Shown one piece after another: positions 50,960 through 58,909 of a DNA stretch of 64,000 nucleotides. The notes beneath the pieces are model-generated. The model was given only the letters and a program-made list of their open reading frames with translations, was not told the DNA's origin and ran no database searches. The DNA comes from Chitinophaga filiformis (GTDB lineage Bacteria; Bacteroidota; Bacteroidia; Chitinophagales; Chitinophagaceae): positions 7,171,001 to 7,235,000 of the forward strand of contig NZ_CP095855.1 in the NCBI RefSeq assembly GCF_023100805.1, in the 5' to 3' direction. Each line of letters starts with the position of its first letter. Position 1 is the first letter of the stretch. Both the position numbers and the translations under genes were made by a program.

Positions 50960-53383
50960 CTATCTGTCTTTGATCCTGCTTTCTGCATTATCGACATCTG
51001 CACTACTTTTCCTTCCTTTCATCTGGCTAGTCCCGAAATTGTATGTGAAAGACAAACGTAATTGCCGAAGATCAAGATAGTTAGCCTCTCTTCCGTTTAC
51101 ATTGGCATATACATAATGATGTACATAGTTCAATTTGTTTAGGATGTTGTATACACTCAGCTTTATATTGGCTTTTTTATTAAGCAACGATTTTTGTGCG
51201 CCCACACTGAGATTGATCAATGATTCCAGCTTTTCCAGGCCGAATATGCGGGGAGATTCATACTTAAATGAAACATCAAAACGGTAGGACGCCGGCAGGG
51301 TAAAAGTATGTATGGTACTGATGTTATATACAAACTGCTCTTTATTATAAGACCGGCCTAAATAGTTATTGGCTTTAAACTGGTCATAATAACCTCCAAC
51401 ACTATTTTCAACTGTCCACCAGCTGGCAATATCGAATGGAGCCAGCAAAGTCAGCGAAATGATGTTACGTGCATCAAGGTTGATGGAAGTGGAAATATCA
51501 ACGTGGGTGATACTATCTATTGTATGTATACCTGTAATGGGATGACTTGTCCTGCTATACCCGAGGGTTAATGAGTACCTGTCCCGAAAAGTTTCTGTGA
51601 GGTTAACAGCACTGGTATAATCCGGCTTAAGTAATGGATTGCCCGTCACATAGTAATAGGCGCCTACATAGATTAAAGTGGGATCAAGGTCCTGGTAAGA
51701 TGGCCTGTTAATGCGCCTGCTATAAGACAGGTTCAGCAGGTGGTGACGGTTTATTTTCTTTGAAAGGCTTGCACTGGGAAAGAAATCAGTATAATCATAT
51801 TTATAAGCGATGTCCTTCAGCAATAGTTCAGAAGCAGAACTGGTATGCTCTACTCTTAGTCCTAATAAGACAGTGAGCCCCTTTATATCTTTCTTGGCAT
51901 TGATATATCCTGCCAATACATCTTCTTTATACCGATAATCATTATTTCTCGATTCCACATTCTCATAATGACCGTTCGTCAGCGAATCATAACGCAGGTA
52001 GTTCCGCTGTCTGGTCCAGGAGCCCTTTGTACCAGCTTCCAGCAGCATGCCATTACTAAGAGGAAGGGTATAGTCTATCCTTCCAATATGGTTGTAGATA
52101 TTAAAAGGTGCGTTGTTGATAACATGCTGCACAGGGCGAATAAGTTCATCTGTATTATTATAAGATGCATTCCGGTTAACGCGCCTGTCGGTATTATCAA
52201 ATTTTGAAAGCGCATAGTTAAATTCAATTTTATGACCAGAGGAACTAAGGTTCCTCAGATAATTTACCGTAAACGCATAGTTCGTTAGTTTCTTGTTATT
52301 GTCTGTCCATGTATTATAACTGGAATCAATTCCGGGACGACTACTGCTGGCAGTGGAAGTATCGTGAATGGACCTTATTTTGCTAAATGAATTATAATAT
52401 GCATTTAAACTTATGAAATCCTTTTTAGTTATATCGTAATCAATACCCAGCTTCGCCGTATGGTTCCTGAAATGCGGCAGGAAATAGGTATCCTCATGAA
52501 TATTAACAGGCTGATCTCCACTTATAGCTCTATCCAGCACAAAATCCACGGATTTGCGCAGGTTACTGTAATTGTACGAAGCATAAATATTAAGCTTCTT
52601 TCTTTTGTAATTGACGGCTACCGACTCCATGAAATTTGGAAAAAAGCCCTGGTTATAGCCGGTGGTAACGGTTCCGTTAAACCCTTTCTGGTTACTCTTT
52701 TTGGTGATGATATTTATTAGTCCGGCCGCTCCTGCTGCGTCATATTTAGCGGGAGGAATGGCGTACACTTCAACTTTACTAATGGATTCGCCCTGCATGT
52801 TTTGAAGATATTCATAAAGCTGATCTCCACTTAATGTAGCGTTCTTGCCGTCTATCATCACAGTCACACCGGACTTTCCATTTAATCTCACCTGCCCTTT
52901 CTCATTGACGGAAACACCGGGTATCTGCTGCAATAGCTCGCTGGCTGCACTTCCCGACAGGATAGCGCTTCCCGCAACGTTGAGGGTGGTCTTGTCCGGC
53001 TTTATGTCCATTACCTTCCGGATGGCATTGATGGTGACTTCCTGGAGATTTTTGCGGGCCTCCGCCATTCTTATATGCGGCAGATGTAATACGCCCTCTC
53101 CGCTCACTTCAAATTCCGCCGTGGAATAAGGAGTGTAGCTAACATAAGATATCTCAACTGAATATCTTCCTTTGTTGATATTGGTAAATACAAACTTTCC
53201 ATCCTTATCAGTCTGCGTATTAAGCACCATGCCGGCAGGCGGCCTCATTAGTTTAACTGTACAATATGGTATTGCGTTACCTGATACACTATCAGTTACA
53301 ATCCCGTCAACACTCGATTGTGCATGCAAAAATGTGGGTATTATCACGACAGATAGTAAATAAATAATACGGTGCACCTTCAT
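50960..53383 (-). CDS. Outer-membrane beta-barrel protein with carboxypeptidase-regulatory-like domain
   Basis: An 807-residue outer-membrane protein. It has a signal peptide (MKVHRIIYLLSVVIIPTFLHAQ), a carboxypeptidase-regulatory-like beta-sandwich (about 25-115; VDGIVTDSVSGNAIPYCTVK), a TonB-plug-like region (about 120-230; LLQQIPGVSV, VTVMIDGKNATLSG) and a large beta-barrel of the OMP_b-brl_3 type. It is close to TonB-dependent receptors. The gene ends 89 nt before NRPS1 (ATG at 50870), so it is probably the first gene of that transcription unit. It could take up or release the product, or bind a target-cell compound. A substrate cannot be read from the sequence. Confidence 0.9.
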   Translation of the reverse strand: MKVHRIIYLLSVVIIPTFLHAQSSVDGIVTDSVSGNAIPYCTVKLMRPPAGMVLNTQTDKDGKFVFTNINKGRYSVEISYVSYTPYSTAEFEVSGEGVLHLPHIRMAEARKNLQEVTINAIRKVMDIKPDKTTLNVAGSAILSGSAASELLQQIPGVSVNEKGQVRLNGKSGVTVMIDGKNATLSGDQLYEYLQNMQGESISKVEVYAIPPAKYDAAGAAGLINIITKKSNQKGFNGTVTTGYNQGFFPNFMESVAVNYKRKKLNIYASYNYSNLRKSVDFVLDRAISGDQPVNIHEDTYFLPHFRNHTAKLGIDYDITKKDFISLNAYYNSFSKIRSIHDTSTASSSRPGIDSSYNTWTDNNKKLTNYAFTVNYLRNLSSSGHKIEFNYALSKFDNTDRRVNRNASYNNTDELIRPVQHVINNAPFNIYNHIGRIDYTLPLSNGMLLEAGTKGSWTRQRNYLRYDSLTNGHYENVESRNNDYRYKEDVLAGYINAKKDIKGLTVLLGLRVEHTSSASELLLKDIAYKYDYTDFFPSASLSKKINRHHLLNLSYSRRINRPSYQDLDPTLIYVGAYYYVTGNPLLKPDYTSAVNLTETFRDRYSLTLGYSRTSHPITGIHTIDSITHVDISTSINLDARNIISLTLLAPFDIASWWTVENSVGGYYDQFKANNYLGRSYNKEQFVYNISTIHTFTLPASYRFDVSFKYESPRIFGLEKLESLINLSVGAQKSLLNKKANIKLSVYNILNKLNYVHHYVYANVNGREANYLDLRQLRLSFTYNFGTSQMKGRKSSADVDNAESRIKDR

Positions 53384-53996
53384 TAAGATCTAATTAACAA
53401 TAACAAGTTGTGGCTCTCGAAACTGCAGGGTCCATATCAAAGTCGGCAAGTCCATAACGTATTAGTGAATACTTGAGGGAACGAGTTAACTTTTGAATTA
53501 CAGCTTTTTCAGATACTATTTATTCTTTAAATATTGAGAACCTAAATTAGAGAAAAAAAAGCAATGACAAAATTCCATATAAAATAAATTAGTCGTAAGA
53601 GGCATAAACTGTAGGAGAAAATCAGCCGGATGCCTTGTCAGACCGGGCTATTCTAACAATCCGGAAATTCTTAATAATTAAGAACGCTTCGCTATTTAAT
53701 TTATGTGTTCCACCGTTTAATTTTCTCTCTCTTAGCAGGTGGTCTTATCGTGGCTTATCCTCATCGCAGTGAGGATCAGGCTCTTCTGCAGACATGTAAT
53801 ACTGACGGGCACTTTCTTCTCGCGGGATATGTAAGGGCCTCATAAGGTTGCATCTTCAATGCATGAACAAGGCGCATATTCTGAATTAATTTTGAAGTTC
53901 CTATGACGGGAAGAATTGTTAACCCTCAGGGAATTGCTGTCTACCACTCCCACCCATCCATGACGGATCTTTGTACTGTCATTTAAACTCAATGTT
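53384..53996. other. Divergent intergenic region at the cluster border
   Basis: About 610 bases with no credible gene, between the minus-strand cluster and the plus-strand flavoprotein gene. It should hold the promoter of the first NRPS transcription unit, but I find no exact TAnnTTTG match on the minus strand. A 17-bp perfect palindrome lies at 53668-53684 and a 7-bp hairpin (ATCCTCA/TGAGGAT) at 53757-53776. On the plus strand GATCTTTG at 53966-53973 is a near-match to a -7 box. Confidence 0.6.
53668..53684. promoter_or_regulatory. Perfect 17-bp palindrome, candidate operator
   Basis: TTCTTAATAATTAAGAA is a perfect inverted repeat with one central base, lying about 285 bp upstream of the cluster's first gene and about 315 bp upstream of the flavoprotein gene. 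This is the size of a dimeric regulator site. AT-rich palindromes also arise by chance. Confidence 0.35.
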
Positions 53997-54611
53997 ATGA
54001 ACTATTCAAAGTTCGCTTTTACAGACGCCATCAAAACCATTCAGAAACGATTGGGCAGCAGGGGTGCTTATGAGCGGGTAGAAAATATGAGCTATGTAGA
54101 TGGATTAACACCGGTTGAAGAGGAATTCATCGGGCAGTTGGACAGTTTCTATATGGCATCTTTCGGGGAGAACGAATATCCTTACATCCAACATCGCGGC
54201 GGACCCAAAGGCTTTATTAAAGTGATAGACAATGAAACTATCGGTATCGTCGACTTCAGTGGCAACCGCCAGTATATCTCTGTAGGCAACATCTCGAAAA
54301 ACCCGAAGGTTTCCCTTATCCTCTTATCATATCCGTTGCGGGCAAGATTGAAGATCTATGCAGAAGCGGAAATTGTGGAAATACAGGACAACCCTGCTCT
54401 CTTCGATCTGCTGAAACCGGAGGATTACAAATACAGGCCAGAGCGAATGATGATCTTCCACATCAAAGCTTATGACTGGAACTGCCCCCAGCACATAACA
54501 CCCAGGTTCACTGAAGCGGAAATAGCCGAGCTAATATCTTCCAGGGACAGGCAGATACAACAGTTGGAGCAGCAGGTAACAGACCTGAAAAAAAAGCTGG
54601 AAGCTAAGTAA
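53997..54611 (+). CDS. Pyridoxamine 5'-phosphate oxidase-like flavin-binding protein
   Basis: A 204-residue protein with the split-barrel fold of the PNPOx-like family: FIGQLDSFYMASFGENEYPYI, then GPKGFIKVIDNETIGIVDFSGNRQYISVGN and PKVSLILLSYPLRARLKIYAEAE. Such proteins bind FMN or related cofactors and often reduce small molecules. The C-terminus is a predicted coiled coil (about 175-204). It is the first gene of the plus-strand flanking set, 53 nt before an AhpD-like gene, and not obviously part of the NRPS pathway. The precise substrate is unknown. Confidence 0.85.
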   Translation: MNYSKFAFTDAIKTIQKRLGSRGAYERVENMSYVDGLTPVEEEFIGQLDSFYMASFGENEYPYIQHRGGPKGFIKVIDNETIGIVDFSGNRQYISVGNISKNPKVSLILLSYPLRARLKIYAEAEIVEIQDNPALFDLLKPEDYKYRPERMMIFHIKAYDWNCPQHITPRFTEAEIAELISSRDRQIQQLEQQVTDLKKKLEAK

Positions 54612-54664
54612 GGACAAGACGATGTGAACATTCATATAACAAGTTAAATCAGCAATTGACCGAT

Positions 54665-55210
54665 ATGTCACGACTAATGGCAACAGACCCGGATCAGGCC
54701 ACCGGCATGACGAAGGAGCTTTTTGACCTGGTAAAAGGCAGGATGGGAATGGTTCCCAACATCATGAGCATGTTAGCCAATTCACCGGCGGCGCTTAGTG
54801 CTTATCTCGGATTCAATGCCGGCTTACGTCATGCATCCATTGGCAGCGAACTCTGTGAACTGATCGCACTTACCGTGTCCGGCGAGAACAAAAGCGCTTA
54901 TTGCATTTCCCTGCACAGCTTTATCGGCACAGCAATGGGTATGGATGAACGGGCATTGAAAGAAGCCCAGTATGGAGTGTCTTCTGATCCGGAGATCAAC
55001 ACGGTGCTGCACTTCGTTAAAGAAGTGCTCCGCAGCCAGGGCGCGGTTTCGGATGCCGCGCTTCAGAAAGTAAAAGCCGCGGGATACACCGAAGGCCAGA
55101 TCGTGGAAATCATGGCGCAAATATCATTGAGCATATTCACCAACTATGTGAACATCGTTGCGTCAACGGATATTGACTATCCTATCCGGACCTGTGCAAC
55201 AGGAAAATGA
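54665..55210 (+). CDS. Carboxymuconolactone decarboxylase/AhpD-family protein A
   Basis: A 181-residue all-helical protein of the CMD/AhpD family, which usually uses a CxxC pair and a His for disulfide chemistry. The active-site region reads ELIALTVSGENKSAYCISLHS, so the first Cys is Ser and only the second remains. The nearby paralogue at 57362-57925 has the opposite loss. I use the ATG at 54665 (MSRLMATDPDQATG), which aligns with the start of the paralogue. An upstream TTG at 54656 would add three residues. Classical peroxiredoxin-reductase chemistry is doubtful with a single Cys. Confidence 0.87.
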   Translation: MSRLMATDPDQATGMTKELFDLVKGRMGMVPNIMSMLANSPAALSAYLGFNAGLRHASIGSELCELIALTVSGENKSAYCISLHSFIGTAMGMDERALKEAQYGVSSDPEINTVLHFVKEVLRSQGAVSDAALQKVKAAGYTEGQIVEIMAQISLSIFTNYVNIVASTDIDYPIRTCATGK

Positions 55211-55345
55211 CGACAACACTGCCATAGCAGACAGGGAAAAATTGCCAACTCTACGGGAATTACTACCTAACGCTTATTCCCGTTTAAGATGCAATTTTGA
55301 ACCATAATAAATCAAAGGACATCTGACAACAAAAATTATCATCAC

Positions 55346-56329
55346 ATGAAAAAGATAGCAATCAATGGATTTGGACGTATCGGACGGGCAGCATTAAAAA
55401 TTATCATGGAAACGCCAGACCTGCAGGTTGTGGCCGTTAATGACCTGATGAGTATCGAAAACGCGGCTTACCTGCTTAAATATGACAGCAATTACGGAAA
55501 GTATCAGCAGGATGTCAGCATTGAAGGCGATACGATCCTGGTAGGCAGACATCCTGTAAAATATTCCAGTATCAAAGATATTGGCAGCCTGCCCTGGGCT
55601 GCTGTACAGGCAGATGTAGTAATTGAAAGTACCGGCATCTTTACCAATATGAGTGCTGCCGAAAAACACCTGGCTGCAGGGGCGAAATTTGTGGTCATTT
55701 CCGGTCCCACCAAAGACACTCCCACTGTGGTGCATGGCGTAAATACAGAAGACGGTAAAGTATCGGTTTTCTCCTGTGCAAGTTGTACAACCAACAATAT
55801 CAGTCCCGTGATCGAAATACTTGGCCGCAGGCTTGGCATAAAAAAAGCAGTCCTTAATACCACCCATGGATATACCGCCTCCCAGACCCTTATTGATGCA
55901 CCATCCAAACGGGAACCCCGCATGGGAAGGGCGGCCGGCATAAACCTGGCGCCGGCAGCAACAGGAGCTGCCATAGCGACTACAAAAGCACTGCCTCAAT
56001 ATGCAGGAAAATTTGACGGAATTGCAGTCAGGGTACCTGTACCTGTCGGCTCTATATCAGACATCACCTTCATTGCAGAAAGAGCTACCTCCGTGGAAGA
56101 GATCAACCAAATCCTGATCGAGGAATCCAGATCTGCACGCTACGAAAAAGTACTTGCCGTAACCGACGAACCACTTGTGTCTACAGATATCATCGGCAGT
56201 GCCTTCGCCGCAACGGTCGACCTGGAAATGACGCGGGTAGTTGACGGAGACCTGGTAAAGGTAATGGCCTGGTATGACAACGAATGGGGCTTCACCAATC
56301 AGATGATCAGGCAGATCCAGTCTATTTAG
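55346..56329 (+). CDS. gap: Glyceraldehyde-3-phosphate dehydrogenase, type I
   Basis: A 327-residue NAD(P)-dependent enzyme forming 1,3-bisphosphoglycerate from glyceraldehyde 3-phosphate. It shows INGFGRIGR at the N-terminus, the catalytic motif ASCTTNN (C147), TTHGYTASQTLIDAP, RAAGINLAPAATGAA and WYDNEWGF at the C-terminus. The usual motif is SCTTNC: the second Cys is Asn here (N151), while an extra Cys lies three residues before the catalytic one (C144). It is probably not the housekeeping copy, given its neighbours. It may be relevant that FkbH in the adjacent cluster uses 1,3-bisphosphoglycerate. Confidence 0.93.
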   Translation: MKKIAINGFGRIGRAALKIIMETPDLQVVAVNDLMSIENAAYLLKYDSNYGKYQQDVSIEGDTILVGRHPVKYSSIKDIGSLPWAAVQADVVIESTGIFTNMSAAEKHLAAGAKFVVISGPTKDTPTVVHGVNTEDGKVSVFSCASCTTNNISPVIEILGRRLGIKKAVLNTTHGYTASQTLIDAPSKREPRMGRAAGINLAPAATGAAIATTKALPQYAGKFDGIAVRVPVPVGSISDITFIAERATSVEEINQILIEESRSARYEKVLAVTDEPLVSTDIIGSAFAATVDLEMTRVVDGDLVKVMAWYDNEWGFTNQMIRQIQSI

Positions 56330-56438
56330 TTTATTATCCTGTCAAAACTCATCACGATGGCAGCAGCTTATGTTGCCTCGCTAAACAGGATAAGAAGATT
56401 AATTAAACCCGATCCGGAATAAATCAATACAAAAAAAC

Positions 56439-57236
56439 ATGGCAAACAATTCAACACAGGTCCAGGTAACTTACCTGGGCGGACCCACCGTCATTATTGA
56501 AATAGGTGGACTAAGACTCATGACAGACCCAACACTCGATCCTGTAGGTACAAAGTTTGTGCTGAGCGAAAAAAGCACCGAGGAGAAACTTGCGGGTCCG
56601 GCAGCTTTTCCTGAGCAACCCATCGACATCGTTCTGCTGAGTCACGATCAGCATTTTGATAATCTTGACGGAAAGGGAAGAGCATTCCTAAAAGAGGCAA
56701 AGCTCACCATAACGACAAAGGCCGGGGCAGGACGACTGAAAGATACCGGTGTAAGCAGCCTGGGGCTTGATCCCCGCGAGTATCGTACCTATGACGCGCC
56801 AAACGGCGATCGCATAAAAATAACGGCTACACCTGCACGACATGGCCCCGCAGGCATCACTAAAATGACCGGAGACGTGATCGGTTTTCATATTGCGGTA
56901 AGTGGCAGTCAGGCATTTGAGCTGTATGTAACCGGCGATACTGTATACTACAACGAAATCGAAAAGCTTGGTGAACGTATTGACCCGCGGTACATATTCG
57001 TATTCGCCGGAGCAGCGCGCCCACGTGGACCTTTTAATTTAACCATGGGCACTAATGACGTGATCGACACTGCTCATGCCTTTCCTAATGCAACGCTCAT
57101 TCCTTTGCATTCAGAAGGCTGGTCACATTACACTGAGAACAACAACAATCTCCTGGAGGCCTTTAGCATACTTGGCATTGCAGACCGGTTGCAGATCCTG
57201 GAACCAGGCGTGGTTACAGCACTTTCCCCGGACTGA
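56439..57236 (+). CDS. UlaG-like MBL-fold protein
   Basis: A 265-residue metallo-beta-lactamase-fold protein of the UlaG/YtnP-like group: VQVTYLGGPTVIIEIGGLRL, LMTDPTLDP, and the metal region LLSHDQHFDNLD. The usual HxHxDH is altered to HxxHxDN, so metal binding may be changed. RHGPAG and LYVTGDTVYY (Asp ligand) and PLHSEGWSHY (His ligand) follow. It is probably an intracellular hydrolase of unknown substrate. It lies between gap and the second AhpD-like gene and is likely co-transcribed with them. Confidence 0.84.
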   Translation: MANNSTQVQVTYLGGPTVIIEIGGLRLMTDPTLDPVGTKFVLSEKSTEEKLAGPAAFPEQPIDIVLLSHDQHFDNLDGKGRAFLKEAKLTITTKAGAGRLKDTGVSSLGLDPREYRTYDAPNGDRIKITATPARHGPAGITKMTGDVIGFHIAVSGSQAFELYVTGDTVYYNEIEKLGERIDPRYIFVFAGAARPRGPFNLTMGTNDVIDTAHAFPNATLIPLHSEGWSHYTENNNNLLEAFSILGIADRLQILEPGVVTALSPD

Positions 57237-57361
57237 TCTTTCCTGCAGCGCTCCCATGAGCACGCACAACAGCATTACCAGATAGACAAATACGAATGGA
57301 GCCGCGCAATGCCGATTGCATGGACACGTCTTCTTTTGCCCCATCAATAAACTTAACTGTC

Positions 57362-57925
57362 ATGTCACGTTTAACCGCTTTAGATCCGGAGGAAGCCACC
57401 GGGAAGACAAAGGAACTTTTTGAGATCCTGCAACGAGAGATGGGAATGATCCCTAATATGATGAGGGTCTTGGGTAACTCGTCTGCGACTTTAAATGCGT
57501 ATATGTGCTTTAATGAAGGCATGAGCCATTCCACATTGACCAGTACATTGCGCGAATTGATTGCCCTTACGGTGGCCAACGCGAACGGCTGTGACTACGG
57601 CAATGCCGCACACAGTTTTGTAGCAGGGGAAATCGGGTTGAACGCACCCACAACAGATGATGCGAGGCATGGCATCCATTCTGATGTAAAGATCACCGCT
57701 GCCCTGCGTTTTGCCAAAGAGGTGCTCAGCAAGCGTGGAGCCGTCTCCGACGAAACTATACAGCATGTGAAGGCCGCAGGTTATACCCAGGGTGAGATCA
57801 TCGACATCATTGCACAGATAGCACTGAGCATCTTCACGAACTACATCTACGTAGCCGCAGTAACCGACATTGACTTTCCCAAACTTGCACCGATCATCAA
57901 TAATGATTCACTCAATTTTAAATGA
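57362..57925 (+). CDS. Carboxymuconolactone decarboxylase/AhpD-family protein B
   Basis: A 187-residue paralogue of the protein at 54665-55210 (MSRLTALDPEEATGKTKELF, ALTVANANGCDYGNAAHS). Here the first active-site Cys is present and the second is Gly, the mirror image of the other copy. The start at 57362 matches the paralogue. A longer reading from 57296 adds 22 residues with no counterpart. It precedes an alpha/beta hydrolase gene by 6 nt, so the two are probably translated from one message. The function is unknown. A complementary partnership of the two copies is possible. Confidence 0.87.
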   Translation: MSRLTALDPEEATGKTKELFEILQREMGMIPNMMRVLGNSSATLNAYMCFNEGMSHSTLTSTLRELIALTVANANGCDYGNAAHSFVAGEIGLNAPTTDDARHGIHSDVKITAALRFAKEVLSKRGAVSDETIQHVKAAGYTQGEIIDIIAQIALSIFTNYIYVAAVTDIDFPKLAPIINNDSLNFK

Positions 57926-57931
57926 TAAATC

Positions 57932-58798
57932 ATGAAAACAACATTCAATACCCTTAAGATTAATGGCGTGGACATCTTCTACCGCGAAGCAGGTAACAGG
58001 AATAACCCCACCCTTGTATTGCTGCATGGTTATCCCACTTCATCTCACATGTTCAGGAATCTGATCAGGGACCTGTCTGACAAATACCACCTCATTGCAC
58101 CGGACTATCCGGGTTACGGAAGAAGTGAGCAACCACCGGTGGCTGAATTTGAGTACACCTTTGACAACTTTGCAAAGATCGTCACAGCCTTGCTTGAAAA
58201 ACTGGATATCCGGAAATACAGCCTGTACCTGATGGACTACGGTGCTCCGGTAGGCTTCCGCATTGCAAGTGCCAGCCCGCAAAAGATCGATTCCCTGATT
58301 ATCCAGAACGGATGTGCCTATGAAGAAGGACTTGAAACCTTCTGGGATCCCATCAAGGCCTACTGGAAAGACAGGAACAACAAAGAAGCAGAAAACACAC
58401 TCCGTGGCTTCCATAGCCCTGAGGGCCTGAAGTGGCAGTATACCCACAATGTACCTGATCCGCATCTGATATCTCCCGACAACTGGGAGATAGATCTGAG
58501 ACACCTGGAAAGACTAGAAAATGGTGATATTCAGCTGGCACTGTTCTATGACTACCAGAACAATGTCACCCTCTATCCCCAATGGCAGCAATATTTCAGA
58601 GAGCATCAGCCACAAACGCTGATCGTGTACGGCAAGAACGATTACATCTTCCCCGGGTCCGGAGCCGAGGCATTTAAGAAAGACCTGAAAAATCTGGAAT
58701 TTCATCTGTTCGAGACGGGACACTTTGCCCTCGAAAGCTTTGGTGATGAAATTGCGGCCATCATCAGCGACTTCCTTTCCCGAAAAGTGGTTAAATAA
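57932..58798 (+). CDS. Alpha/beta hydrolase, haloalkane dehalogenase/epoxide hydrolase group
   Basis: A 288-residue alpha/beta hydrolase. The oxyanion-hole segment is LLHGYPTSSHMF. The nucleophile elbow, LMDYGAPVGF, has Asp rather than Ser, as in haloalkane dehalogenases and epoxide hydrolases. The catalytic His is in FETGHFALES. The acid and substrate cannot be specified. It follows the AhpD-like gene by 6 nt and ends before the AraC regulator. It most likely acts on an alkyl halide, epoxide or a related xenobiotic. Confidence 0.88.
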   Translation: MKTTFNTLKINGVDIFYREAGNRNNPTLVLLHGYPTSSHMFRNLIRDLSDKYHLIAPDYPGYGRSEQPPVAEFEYTFDNFAKIVTALLEKLDIRKYSLYLMDYGAPVGFRIASASPQKIDSLIIQNGCAYEEGLETFWDPIKAYWKDRNNKEAENTLRGFHSPEGLKWQYTHNVPDPHLISPDNWEIDLRHLERLENGDIQLALFYDYQNNVTLYPQWQQYFREHQPQTLIVYGKNDYIFPGSGAEAFKKDLKNLEFHLFETGHFALESFGDEIAAIISDFLSRKVVK

Positions 58799-58867
58799 CA
58801 ATAAATATTAATAACCCATCGTAGTCAGCGTATTCCGAACCTTTCACTGGTAGCGGGATACGCTTGC

Positions 58868-58897
58868 TTGCATCTTTGCCCTAAGCTTCTATCTTTG
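58868..58897 (+). promoter_or_regulatory. Bacteroidota-type promoter of the AraC-family gene
   Basis: TTG at 58868-58870 and TATCTTTG at 58890-58897 are spaced by exactly 19 nt. The expected start, about 7 nt after the -7 box, falls only a few bases before the first ATG (58910), so the mRNA may be leaderless or the true start may be further inside. Confidence 0.72.
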
Positions 58898-58909
58898 TAA
58901 AAAAAATCC

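Noticed and set aside
5021..53383. A Dap-containing carboxylate siderophore cluster of staphyloferrin B type as the explanation for SbnA/SbnB
   Set aside because: There is no NIS synthetase. Instead there are NRPSs with a Cys-thioesterase, sulfotransferase and APS kinase, which siderophore synthesis does not need.
55394..55999. Minus-strand frames opposite GAPDH
   Set aside because: GAPDH is unmistakable on plus. The opposing frames have no domain.
56330..56438. Inverted repeat TTATCCTGT / ACAGGATAA after gap
   Set aside because: The arms are short with a loop of about 45 nt and no T-tract, so it is not a convincing terminator or operator.
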